From contig NZ_CP045118.1 in NCBI RefSeq assembly GCF_009189165.1, forward strand, positions 5,766,001 to 5,830,000: 64,000 nucleotides of DNA, read 5' to 3'. Origin of the DNA: Pseudomonas sp. SCB32. Its GTDB lineage: Bacteria; Pseudomonadota; Gammaproteobacteria; Pseudomonadales; Pseudomonadaceae. Below the pieces are notes generated by a model. The model ran no database searches and was not told where the DNA came from. It saw only the letters and a program-made list of their open reading frames with translations. Below, piece after piece: positions 6,895-14,642 of this stretch (positions are counted from its first letter, which is position 1; each line of letters starts with the position of its first letter). A program made the position numbers and the translations under genes.

Positions 6895-9225
6895 GTGCGC
6901 GCACTCATTCGCTGGTGGAATTCACGGGGCAATCTGGCCACCCTGTCTGCCCTCTTCCTGCTGGTTCCCCTGATCGGTCGCTATATCCTTGGCTGGGGCA
7001 CCCCGCTGGGCTACCTGTCCGATCTCGCGCTCGGCACACTGCTCGTGGTGGCGCTGCACAACCGCCGCCTGTTCATCGCCATTCCGGTCATGCTGATCTG
7101 GGCGCTGTCGGTGATCGGCACCGCCGAACTGGTCAGCGCCGTCGGCCGCATGCCCGCGCCGGAAGACCTGCACTTCCTCGCCGACCCGACCTTCGTCGCC
7201 AACTCCACCGAGGGCGGCGGCCTCAACCATTTGCACCTGGCCATCGCCATCGGCGTCGGCATCCTGCTCTGCGCCCTGCTCTGGCGCCGCCGCGAGCAAC
7301 CACTGCCGCGCTACGCCTATGCGTTGCCGGCCACGCTGCTGGCCGGCCACTTCGGCCTGCAGTACCTGCAGCCCAGCGATGCGGAGATGTGGAAGCAGTT
7401 CAACCTGCCGCACCAACTGGTCTCCCGCGCCATCACCAGCGGTGAAATCGCTTACCAGGACTGGCGCGACCGCGACCAGCCGGAGGTCAGACCCAACGTT
7501 ACCGGCCTCACCCAGCACGACCTCAACGGCACTCCGCTGCTGCCCGGCCGTGGCCAGGCGAAGAACGTGCTGATCATCACCATGGAAGGCATTCCCGGAG
7601 CCTACGTCGCCACCAACCGTGCTGCGCTGAGCAGCAGCTACGAAGAATCGATGATGCCCAAGCTCAGCACCTGGGCCGAGCGGGCGATGACCACCCCGGA
7701 CTACGTGGTGCACAGCCACCAGACCATCCGCGGCCTCTACGCCTTGCTCTGCGGTGACTACAGCAAGCTGGACAACGGCACGCCCAAGGGTGTCGAGCTG
7801 CTGGGCAACCCGACCCGCGCCGCCGAGTGCCTGCCGGCGCAGATGCACCAGGCCGGCTTCAGCACCCACTTCCTGCAGGGTGCCGGGCTGCGCTTCATGG
7901 CCAAGGACAAGATCATGCCGGCCATGGGCTTCGACAAGACCATGGGCCGCGACTGGTTCAAGAAAAAGCCCTACCTGGAATTCGCCTGGGGCATGGATGA
8001 CAAGGCCTTCTTCGAAGGCGCGCTGGACTATGTCGGCCAGCTGCGCCAGAAGAAGGAGCCGTGGATGCTCACCCTGCTGACCGTCGGCACCCACCAGCCC
8101 TACTCGGCCACACCGGAATACCTGGCCAAGTACCCAACGCCACGCAAGGCCGCCGTTGCCTACCTGGACGACGCCATGGACGCCTTCCTCAAGGGACTGG
8201 AAGAAAAAGGCGTGCTCAAGGACACCCTGGTAATCGTCACCTCCGACGAATCCCACGGCATCGACAACGTGCGCCTCGCCTCGGCCTGGGGCCTGAACCT
8301 GGTGTTCGCACCGGAGCAGGCCGCGCTGCCACCGGTGAAGGCCGGCGTGTATGGCCACGTCGACATGGAGTCGTCGATCCTCGACTACTTCGGCATCAAG
8401 GCACCGCAGGATATCGCCGGCCGTTCGCTGTTCCGCGAATACGAGACGGGCCGGGAAATGGTCTCCTTCACCAACGGTATGCAGCGCTACCACGACGGCA
8501 AGAACACCTTCATCGAGTGCGACTTCCAGCAGGTGTGCCGGCGCTACAAGAGCGATGGTTTCATCGCCGACAGCGCCAAGTTCGAGGGCCGCTTCAGCGG
8601 TCGCGACGCACGCCTGATGACCGCCCGCGCCGACATCCTCGACCAGTCGGTGGTCAACGCCCAGTCGGCACGCGAATACCAGTTCGCCACCCGCGAACAC
8701 ATCCGCCTGAAGCCGCAGGTCACCAACGAGTACACCGACAACCTGATCGGCGCCCAGTACCTGGAATTCCCGGCCAACTCGCGGACCACGGTGAGCCTGA
8801 AGATCCGTGCGGTCCAGATGGACAGCAATGGCGCGCGCATCCAGCTCAAGACCCGCTCGTTCGAGCAGCCGGTGCCGATCCCGATGCCGGAGTTCCCGCT
8901 GGTGAAGCGCGACCAGCCGCTGGCGGTTTCGTTCTCCTTCGACAACGAGGAGGCGCGCAAGGCGTTCTCCTTCCACCTGCTGGCTGAAGGCAAGGGCATC
9001 ATCGAGATCACCGACTTCCACGTCACCACCGAGCCACGCAAGTCGCCGATCAATGCCAGCGAGCCGGGCGCGACCGGTCTGGCCGACGGCAAGGTGCTGC
9101 CGATTCCGCGCCTCTCCGGCCACCCGAACCTGATGGCCAGCCAGCCCGCGGAATCCCAGGACGACGTGTCCCCCGCCGACGTCATCGAAGAGCCGGCACC
9201 GCAGCTGCGCCAGATGATGCAGTGA
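6895..9225 (+). CDS. LTA synthase/sulfatase-fold membrane phosphotransferase-like protein
   Basis: Inner-membrane protein of about 776 residues with roughly five N-terminal membrane segments and a large periplasmic alkaline-phosphatase-superfamily domain (LTA synthase/phosphoglycerol transferase type). Visible metal-site elements are the LIITMEG segment (Glu), a Thr in HSHQTIRG, and the TSDESHG segment (Asp/His). A C-terminal region of about 200 residues looks beta-rich. The start is uncertain: GTG 6895 is preceded by CGGAG at 5 bases; an in-frame ATG at 6874 and longer starts exist without good ribosome sites. The family transfers phosphoglycerol or phosphoethanolamine to envelope glycans or hydrolyses sulfate esters; I cannot say which here. 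A strong terminator follows at 9231. Confidence 0.82.
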   Translation: MRALIRWWNSRGNLATLSALFLLVPLIGRYILGWGTPLGYLSDLALGTLLVVALHNRRLFIAIPVMLIWALSVIGTAELVSAVGRMPAPEDLHFLADPTFVANSTEGGGLNHLHLAIAIGVGILLCALLWRRREQPLPRYAYALPATLLAGHFGLQYLQPSDAEMWKQFNLPHQLVSRAITSGEIAYQDWRDRDQPEVRPNVTGLTQHDLNGTPLLPGRGQAKNVLIITMEGIPGAYVATNRAALSSSYEESMMPKLSTWAERAMTTPDYVVHSHQTIRGLYALLCGDYSKLDNGTPKGVELLGNPTRAAECLPAQMHQAGFSTHFLQGAGLRFMAKDKIMPAMGFDKTMGRDWFKKKPYLEFAWGMDDKAFFEGALDYVGQLRQKKEPWMLTLLTVGTHQPYSATPEYLAKYPTPRKAAVAYLDDAMDAFLKGLEEKGVLKDTLVIVTSDESHGIDNVRLASAWGLNLVFAPEQAALPPVKAGVYGHVDMESSILDYFGIKAPQDIAGRSLFREYETGREMVSFTNGMQRYHDGKNTFIECDFQQVCRRYKSDGFIADSAKFEGRFSGRDARLMTARADILDQSVVNAQSAREYQFATREHIRLKPQVTNEYTDNLIGAQYLEFPANSRTTVSLKIRAVQMDSNGARIQLKTRSFEQPVPIPMPEFPLVKRDQPLAVSFSFDNEEARKAFSFHLLAEGKGIIEITDFHVTTEPRKSPINASEPGATGLADGKVLPIPRLSGHPNLMASQPAESQDDVSPADVIEEPAPQLRQMMQ

Positions 9226-9230
9226 ACACG

Positions 9231-9260
9231 ACTGGCGGCCCGCCCGGGCCGCCAGTCTTT
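9231..9260 (+). terminator. Rho-independent terminator of the sulfatase-fold gene
   Basis: A 12-bp perfect stem, ACTGGCGGCCCG (9231-9242) with CGGGCCGCCAGT (9245-9256), is followed by CTTT and a pyrimidine run. Confidence 0.8.
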
Positions 9261-9399
9261 CCCCCTTGCGCGGAAGCTGGCACTATCGCGCCCCCGCAAC
9301 GGAATGCCCTCTCCGCCCCGCGAGTTCAGCCCAGGCGACACCACACTGTGGCAATGCGACAACTTGCCGCAATCCCGAGGAACTGCGAGGGATGAGCGC

Positions 9400-9428
9400 T
9401 TGGCGCCCCCTGGGACGCGTGTTAGCTT
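9400..9428 (+). promoter_or_regulatory. Candidate promoter of the amino-acid ABC operon
   Basis: TTGGCG at 9400-9405, a 17-base spacer, and TAGCTT at 9423-9428, about 75 bases before the first gene of the operon. The match is moderate and no operator was recognised. Confidence 0.35.
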
Positions 9429-9503
9429 GCCCCTCGCCAGGATGGCCCCGATTCTGCAGTACCCCACTGCGAGAGCGTCCTAATAACAATAGAGGAGCCC
9501 CCT

Positions 9504-10277
9504 ATGGCCGAGGCCATACCCGCACTGGAAATCCGTAATCTGCACAAGCGTTACGGTGACCTGGAAGTGCTCAAAGGCATTTCCCTGACGGCCCGCGACG
9601 GCGATGTGATTTCCATCCTCGGCTCCTCCGGTTCCGGCAAATCCACGTTCCTGCGCTGCATCAACCTGCTGGAGAACCCGCACCAGGGCCAGATCCTGGT
9701 CGCCGGTGAAGAGCTCAAGCTGAAGAAGGCCAAGGACGGATCGCTGGTCGCCGCCGACAACAAGCAGATCAACCGTCTGCGCAGCGAGCTGGGCTTCGTC
9801 TTCCAGAACTTCAACCTCTGGCCACACCTGAGCATCCTCGACAACATCATCGAGGCGCCGCGCCGCGTACTGGGCAAGACCCGCGCCGAAGCCACCGAGA
9901 TCGCCGAAGCCTTGCTGGCCAAGGTCGGCATCGCCGACAAGCGCCACAGCTTCCCCTCCCAGCTTTCCGGCGGCCAGCAGCAGCGCGCCGCCATCGCCCG
10001 CACCCTGGCGATGCAGCCCAAGGTCATTCTCTTCGACGAGCCGACGTCCGCACTCGACCCGGAAATGGTCCAGGAAGTGCTGAACGTGATCCGCGCGCTC
10101 GCCGAGGAAGGCCGCACCATGCTGCTGGTCACTCACGAAATGAACTTTGCCCGCCAGGTTTCCAGCGAGGTGGTGTTCCTCCACCAGGGTCTGGTGGAAG
10201 AGCAGGGCACGCCGCAGCAGGTCTTCGAGAACCCGCAATCGGCACGCTGCAAACAATTCATGTCCAGCCACCGCTAA
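9504..10277 (+). CDS. Polar amino-acid ABC transporter, ATP-binding protein
   Basis: Cytoplasmic ATPase of a HisP/ArtP/GlnQ-type importer, 257 residues. Walker [10 protein letters not shown] at 40-48, the Q-loop in [13 protein letters not shown] signature LSGGQQQR at 154-161, and Walker B VILFDEP at 174-180 followed by the D-loop SALDPE. AGAGGAG lies 6 bases before the ATG. First gene of a four-gene operon with a periplasmic binding protein and two permeases. By order this corresponds to PA5152-PA5155 of PAO1 (from memory). Basic amino acids are the likely substrates by subfamily. Confidence 0.94.
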   Translation: MAEAIPALEIRNLHKRYGDLEVLKGISLTARDGDVISILGSSGSGKSTFLRCINLLENPHQGQILVAGEELKLKKAKDGSLVAADNKQINRLRSELGFVFQNFNLWPHLSILDNIIEAPRRVLGKTRAEATEIAEALLAKVGIADKRHSFPSQLSGGQQQRAAIARTLAMQPKVILFDEPTSALDPEMVQEVLNVIRALAEEGRTMLLVTHEMNFARQVSSEVVFLHQGLVEEQGTPQQVFENPQSARCKQFMSSHR

Positions 10278-10291
10278 CGGAGCATCACTGC

Positions 10292-11044
10292 ATGAACAAC
10301 TATAAGAAGATCATCCTGGCTGTCGCGGCCACCCTGGCCATTGGGGGCAACGCCATTGCCGCAGAGAAACTGCGCATCGGCACCGAGGGTGCCTACCCAC
10401 CCTTCAACGGCATCGATGCCAGCGGCCAGGTCATCGGCTTCGACATCGACATCGCCAAGGCCCTGTGCGCCAAGATGAAGACCGAGTGCGACGTCGTCAC
10501 CTCCGACTGGGACGGCATCATCCCCGCGCTGAACGCCAAGAAGTTCGACTTCATCGTCGCTTCCATGTCGATCACCGATGAGCGCAAGCAGGCGGTGGAC
10601 TTCACCAGCCCTTACTACACCAACAAGCTGCAGTTCGTGGCACCCAAGTCGACCGACTTCAAGACCGACAAGGGCTACCTGAAAGGCAAGGTGATCGGTG
10701 CTCAGCGCGCGACCGTTGCGGGTACCTGGCTGGAGGACAACATGTCCGACACCGTCACCATCAAGCTGTACGACACTCAGGAAAACGCCTACCTCGACCT
10801 GTCCTCGGGCCGCCTCGACGGCGTACTGGCCGACAAATTCGTGCAGTACGACTGGCTCAAGAGCGACGCTGGCAAGGACTTCGAATTCAAGGGCGAACCG
10901 GTGTTCGACAACGACAAGATCGGTATCGCCGTGCGCAAGGGTGACCCGCTGCGCGACAAGCTGAACGCCGCTCTGAAGGAAATCGTCGACGACGGTACCT
11001 ACAAGAAGATCAACGAAAAGTACTTCCCCTTCAGCATCTACTGA
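10292..11044 (+). CDS. Periplasmic amino-acid-binding protein (SBP family 3)
   Basis: Solute receptor of the importer, 250 residues. A cleavable signal peptide (MNNYKKIILAVAATLAIGG, then cleavage near AIAA-EK) is followed by the family-3 signature GTEGAYPPFNGID and GFDIDIAKALCAKM. MSITDERKQAVDFTSPYY is the hinge region characteristic of the Lys/Arg/Orn and His receptors. Two cysteines (in CAKMKTEC) may form the disulfide seen in that group. CGGAG precedes the ATG. It is followed by a hairpin that probably sets it apart in expression from the permeases. Confidence 0.94.
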   Translation: MNNYKKIILAVAATLAIGGNAIAAEKLRIGTEGAYPPFNGIDASGQVIGFDIDIAKALCAKMKTECDVVTSDWDGIIPALNAKKFDFIVASMSITDERKQAVDFTSPYYTNKLQFVAPKSTDFKTDKGYLKGKVIGAQRATVAGTWLEDNMSDTVTIKLYDTQENAYLDLSSGRLDGVLADKFVQYDWLKSDAGKDFEFKGEPVFDNDKIGIAVRKGDPLRDKLNAALKEIVDDGTYKKINEKYFPFSIY

Positions 11045-11056
11045 TGCACGTGCCGT

Positions 11057-11076
11057 GCCGCCCGGACTCGGGCGGC
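11057..11076 (+). promoter_or_regulatory. Intercistronic hairpin after the binding-protein gene
   Basis: GCCGCCCG (11057-11064) and CGGGCGGC (11069-11076) form a perfect 8-bp stem with a GACT loop and no T run. Such hairpins after binding-protein genes typically protect the upstream mRNA from 3' decay, so the receptor is made in excess over the permeases. That role is inferred. Confidence 0.5.
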
Positions 11077-11100
11077 GCGTGCCCTCAGGCGTGATTCCCC

Positions 11101-11796
11101 ATGATTTTCGACCTGCACGGCTTTGGCGATCAGCTGATCGCCGGCACCTGGATGACGCTCAAGCTCTCGCTCGCCGCAGTCTGTGTCGGACTGGTCCTCG
11201 GTCTGCTGGGCGCGGTAGCCAAGACGTCCAAGAACTCCTTCCTGCGCATGCTCGGCGGTTTCTACACCACCGTGGTGCGTGGCGTACCCGAGACCCTCTG
11301 GGTACTGATGATCTACTTCGGCACCGTGACCGGACTGAACGCGCTGGGTGACCTGTTCGGCCACCCCGAATTCGCCCTGTCGCCCTTCGCCGCCGGTACC
11401 TGCGCCCTGGGCCTGTGCTTCGGCGCCTACGCCACCGAAGTGTTCCGTGGCGCACTGCTGGCCATTCCCAAGGGGCATCGCGAAGCCGGCCAGGCCCTGG
11501 GGCTTTCCGCCCCGCGCATCTTCTGGCGCGTGGTGCTGCCGCAAGTGTGGCGCGTGGCATTGCCAGGTCTGGGCAACCTCTACCTGATCCTCCTGAAGGA
11601 CACTGCCCTGGTCTCGCTGATCAGCCTCGACGAAATCATGCGCAAGGCCAGCGTCGCATCCAACGCGACCAAGGAACCCTTCACCTTCTACATGGTGGCC
11701 GCACTGATCTACCTGGGTCTGACCATCTTCGTGATGGCCGCCCTGCATTACCTTGAGCGCCGCGCCGGCCGTGGCTTCGTGAGGAACGAGCTATGA
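11101..11796 (+). CDS. Amino-acid ABC transporter permease (HisQ type)
   Basis: Inner-membrane permease of 231 residues with about five hydrophobic segments. GTWMTLKLSLAAVCVGLVLG opens the HisQ/HisM-like fold. The EAA coupling loop is present as GHREAGQALGLSAPRIFWRVVLPQ. It would pair with the next gene as a heterodimer. The start ATG follows a weak ribosome site; there is no better in-frame alternative nearby. Confidence 0.92.
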   Translation: MIFDLHGFGDQLIAGTWMTLKLSLAAVCVGLVLGLLGAVAKTSKNSFLRMLGGFYTTVVRGVPETLWVLMIYFGTVTGLNALGDLFGHPEFALSPFAAGTCALGLCFGAYATEVFRGALLAIPKGHREAGQALGLSAPRIFWRVVLPQVWRVALPGLGNLYLILLKDTALVSLISLDEIMRKASVASNATKEPFTFYMVAALIYLGLTIFVMAALHYLERRAGRGFVRNEL

Positions 11797-12485
11797 CCGA
11801 TTTCGAGCTGATTCTCAAGTGGATGCCGAAGATGCTCCAGGGCGTGGAACTGACCCTGGAGTTGCTGGCCATCGCCGTGGTCGCCGGCTTGTGCCTGGCG
11901 GTGCCGCTGGGCATCGCCCGTGCCTCGCGGCACTGGTACGTACGCGCGGTGCCCTACGCCTACGTCTTCTTCTTCCGCGGCACACCGCTGCTGCTGCAGC
12001 TGGCCCTGGTCTACTACGGCCTGGCGCAGTTCGAGGCGGTGCGCAAGAGCAGTCTCTGGCCCTACCTGCGCGACCCTTACTGGTGCGCGCTGCTGACCAT
12101 GACCCTGCACACGGCGGCCTATATCGCGGAAATCCTCCGCGGCGCCATCCACGCGATCCCGGTCGGTGAAGTGGAAGCTGCTCGCGCGCTGGGCATGTCG
12201 CGGCGTCAGGCGCTGCTGCACATCATCCTGCCGCGCGCCGCACGCATCGCCCTGCCGGCCTACAGCAACGAGGTGATCCTCATGCTCAAGGCCAGCGCCG
12301 TGGTGTACACCGTGACCCTGTTCGACATCATGGGCATGACCCGCACGATCATCGCGCGCACCTACGAAGCCATGCTGTTCTTCTGCCTGGCCGGTGTGTT
12401 CTACCTGGTGATCACGCTGGTACTGACCCGCGTATTCCGCCTGGTCGAACACTGGCTGCGCGTGGACATGATGCAGGGCCGCTGA
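11793..12485 (+). CDS. Amino-acid ABC transporter permease (HisM type)
   Basis: Second permease, 230 residues, overlapping the previous gene by 4 bp (ATGA), so the two are translationally coupled. It shows GVELTLELLAIAVVAG in the first membrane segment, the conserved FFRGTPLLLQL, and the EAA loop GEVEAARALGMSRRQALLHIILPRA. With the HisQ-type partner it forms the pore of the importer. Confidence 0.93.
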   Translation: MTDFELILKWMPKMLQGVELTLELLAIAVVAGLCLAVPLGIARASRHWYVRAVPYAYVFFFRGTPLLLQLALVYYGLAQFEAVRKSSLWPYLRDPYWCALLTMTLHTAAYIAEILRGAIHAIPVGEVEAARALGMSRRQALLHIILPRAARIALPAYSNEVILMLKASAVVYTVTLFDIMGMTRTIIARTYEAMLFFCLAGVFYLVITLVLTRVFRLVEHWLRVDMMQGR

Positions 12486-12513
12486 CCGGCGCGCCCTCCT
12501 GCCCACGGGGCCG

Positions 12514-12519
12514 CTATAA
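12514..12519 (+). promoter_or_regulatory. -10 box upstream of the methyltransferase gene
   Basis: A perfect TATAAT within GCTATAATGCGCGCC, a context often seen just upstream of Pseudomonas genes, 34 bases before the GTG start. No convincing -35 box is visible. Confidence 0.5.
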
Positions 12520-12552
12520 TGCGCGCCCCGTGGCTTCATCCCGCTTCACACC

Positions 12553-13773
12553 GTGCACTCCGACAACACTCCCCTGACCGGCTCCGATCTGATCCAGCGC
12601 TTCCAGGCACTGGACGGCTTCCTGCTGGAATATCAGGCGTTGTGGCGCCCGAAACCGTTCACGCAACTGGAGCTGCCGTGGGAGCGCGACTACCCGGAAC
12701 TGGCTGCCTGGCTGCGCAATCGCAGCCTCGAAAACGCCGACGCGGCGCACAACGCACCCGAACATCTGGACGCCCCGGCGCCCTTCCCGGCACTGGCTGC
12801 CACAGCCGCACAGCTCTCAGCCGTGGGCGACTTGCCGGTGGCCCCTCTGGGCAAGCTGCCAAACCAACTGACCGTCGACGTTCCCGGCCGCAAGTGGCAG
12901 CAGATCGAAGCCTTCGCCAGCCGCCTGGATTTCGCCCAGCCGCCGCGCCAATGGCTCGACTGGTGCGCCGGCAAGGGGCATCTGGGCCGCCTGTTGGCTC
13001 GGGACGGAAAACCGCTGCTCAGCCTGGAGTTCGACGCCGCCCTGGTGGGCGACGGCCAGCGCATGAGCGACCGGCTTCAATTGAACGCCCGCCACCGCCA
13101 GCAGGATGTGCTCGCAGCCGAGGCCGGCGAGCACTTGCAAACCGAGCACACCGCCGTCGCCCTGCACGCCTGCGGCGACCTGCACGTGCGGCTACTGCAA
13201 CTGGCCAGCGAGCGTGGTTGCCGCCAACTGGCCGTCGCACCCTGCTGTTACAACCGTATCGACAGCGACCACTACCGCCCCCTGTCCAACGCTGCGCAAG
13301 GCTCGGCGCTGCTTCTGTCGCGTGACGACCTGCGCCTGCCACTGGCCGAAACCGTCACCGCCGGGGCGCGCGTACGCCGGCTGCGGGACAGCTCCATGGC
13401 GCGCCGCCTGGCATTCGATCTGCTGCAACGGGATCTGCGGGGCATCGACGACTACCTGCCAATACCTTCGGTCCCTCCGGCGTGGCTCGACAAACCCTTT
13501 GCCGACTACTGCCGTGACCTGGCCGCCCTGAAGGGCCTGCCATCGCCCGCCGAGCGCGACTGGTCGACCCTGGAGGCGCAAAGCTGGAAGCGCCTGGCCG
13601 TGGTGCGCAACCTGGAACTGGTGCGCGGATTGTTCCGTCGCCCGCTGGAACTGTGGCTGCTGCTCGATCGGGCACTTTTTCTCCAGGAACGCGGTTATGA
13701 CGTCACCCTCGGCAGCTTCTGCAACCCACGTATGACCCCTCGCAACCTGCTCCTGCTGGCGGAACGTATCTGA
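12553..13773 (+). CDS. SAM-dependent methyltransferase of unknown target
   Basis: A 406-residue protein starting at GTG; an in-frame stop at 12517 excludes longer forms. Motif I for S-adenosylmethionine is LDWCAGKGHLGR at 135-146; later ALHACGDLHVRLL (about 205-217) and a CC pair in APCCYNR. These match the methyltransferase domain of the Methyltransf_32 type found in conserved Pseudomonas proteins. The N-terminal 100 residues are not recognised. It stands alone between the ABC operon and the efflux operon, with its own -10 box. Substrate unknown. Confidence 0.8.
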   Translation: MHSDNTPLTGSDLIQRFQALDGFLLEYQALWRPKPFTQLELPWERDYPELAAWLRNRSLENADAAHNAPEHLDAPAPFPALAATAAQLSAVGDLPVAPLGKLPNQLTVDVPGRKWQQIEAFASRLDFAQPPRQWLDWCAGKGHLGRLLARDGKPLLSLEFDAALVGDGQRMSDRLQLNARHRQQDVLAAEAGEHLQTEHTAVALHACGDLHVRLLQLASERGCRQLAVAPCCYNRIDSDHYRPLSNAAQGSALLLSRDDLRLPLAETVTAGARVRRLRDSSMARRLAFDLLQRDLRGIDDYLPIPSVPPAWLDKPFADYCRDLAALKGLPSPAERDWSTLEAQSWKRLAVVRNLELVRGLFRRPLELWLLLDRALFLQERGYDVTLGSFCNPRMTPRNLLLLAERI

Positions 13774-13793
13774 GACGGGAGTTCCAGACGTCC

Positions 13794-13994
13794 ATCCACA
13801 GCATCTGTGGATAACTCTGTTGAAATCAGTGAGAAAAATCGCGCTCACGCCCAGCCCAGACGGCAGCGCTGCATCTTGTCCGTTTTCCGAACTTTTTCTT
13901 AAATCCTTTAAAAACAATCAATTAGAAAAAGCCGTGATGGACATCACAACGAAGTGTTCGATTTCTTCCGACAAACGCAGGGGACTGTGCATAA
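13794..13994. other. AT-rich intergenic segment with two DnaA-box matches
   Basis: The 389-base gap 13774-14162 holds no gene. It contains TGTGGATAA at 13806-13814 and TGTGCATAA at 13986-13994, both fitting the 9-mer TTATNCACA on the minus strand. The first is half of an inverted repeat ATCCACA-gcatc-TGTGGAT (13794-13812). Between them lies an AT-rich run (about 13880-13930). Another inverted repeat, ATCAATT (14044-14050) with AATTGAT (14062-14068), lies further down. Function unproven. Confidence 0.4.
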
Positions 13995-14094
13995 AGCCCC
14001 GGCTCTCGCGCCCAGCGCTGGCGGGACTTGTTGCTTCGGACACATCAATTGCGATTCATGGAATTGATTGTTCCTTCCTGACGACAATCAGCCC

Positions 14095-14132
14095 TTGTCA
14101 ATCGCTGCCTAAGCAGTAATATTTCGAAATAT
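14095..14132 (+). promoter_or_regulatory. Promoter and MarR-type operator of the efflux operon
   Basis: TTGTCA at 14095-14100, a 16-base spacer, and TAATAT at 14117-14122. A perfect 14-base palindrome, ATATTTCGAAATAT (14119-14132), overlaps the -10 and the likely start point, 30 bases before marR. This is where an autorepressor of the MarR family would be expected to bind. Confidence 0.6.
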
Positions 14133-14162
14133 ATCCCTGCCTAGACAGCTATTAGTCTTGCC

Positions 14163-14642
14163 ATGAATCACTACGACGTCGCGGATTTTCCCTTCAAGGG
14201 CTCCATCGGCCACCTCCTGGGGGCCGGCGCGCTCCTCAAGGATCGCCTGCTGGATAAGCATCTGGCGCATCTGGACATCACCGCGGCCCAGTTCAAGGTG
14301 CTGTTCTTCATCGGCCACGACCGCGCCAATACCCCGGCAGAGCTGTGCCGCGAACTCTCCATCGACAGTGGCTCGATGACGCGGATGCTCGATCGCCTGG
14401 CACGCAAGGACCTACTGGTGCGCGAGCCTTGCCAGCACGACCGGCGCAGCGTGCGCCTGCACCTGAGCGCCGCTGGCCAGGCGGTGAACGACCAAGCGCC
14501 GCAGATCGCCGTGGCGGCGATGAACGAGCTGGTCGGCAGCCTGTCCCGCGAAGAGCTGCGCACCCTGACCGGCTTGCTCGACAAGATTCTGTGCGCTCAC
14601 GGCGTCGAGACCAGCGGGCCGGCGCAGGAGAACAAAGCATGA
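14163..14642 (+). CDS. MarR family transcriptional regulator
   Basis: A 159-residue winged-helix regulator. The recognition region is TPAELCRELSIDSGSMTRMLDRLARKDLLVREP, followed by the wing with the hallmark DRRSVRLHLSAAG. It is the first gene of an operon with an outer membrane factor, EmrA and EmrB, overlapping the next gene by 4 bp. It likely represses this operon and is released by a drug or phenolic ligand. The order matches PA5157-PA5160 of PAO1 (from memory). Confidence 0.93.
   Translation: MNHYDVADFPFKGSIGHLLGAGALLKDRLLDKHLAHLDITAAQFKVLFFIGHDRANTPAELCRELSIDSGSMTRMLDRLARKDLLVREPCQHDRRSVRLHLSAAGQAVNDQAPQIAVAAMNELVGSLSREELRTLTGLLDKILCAHGVETSGPAQENKA

Noticed and set aside
13774..14162. 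A chromosomal replication origin
   Set aside because: Only two DnaA-box matches, and no dnaA, dnaN, rpmH or parAB nearby.
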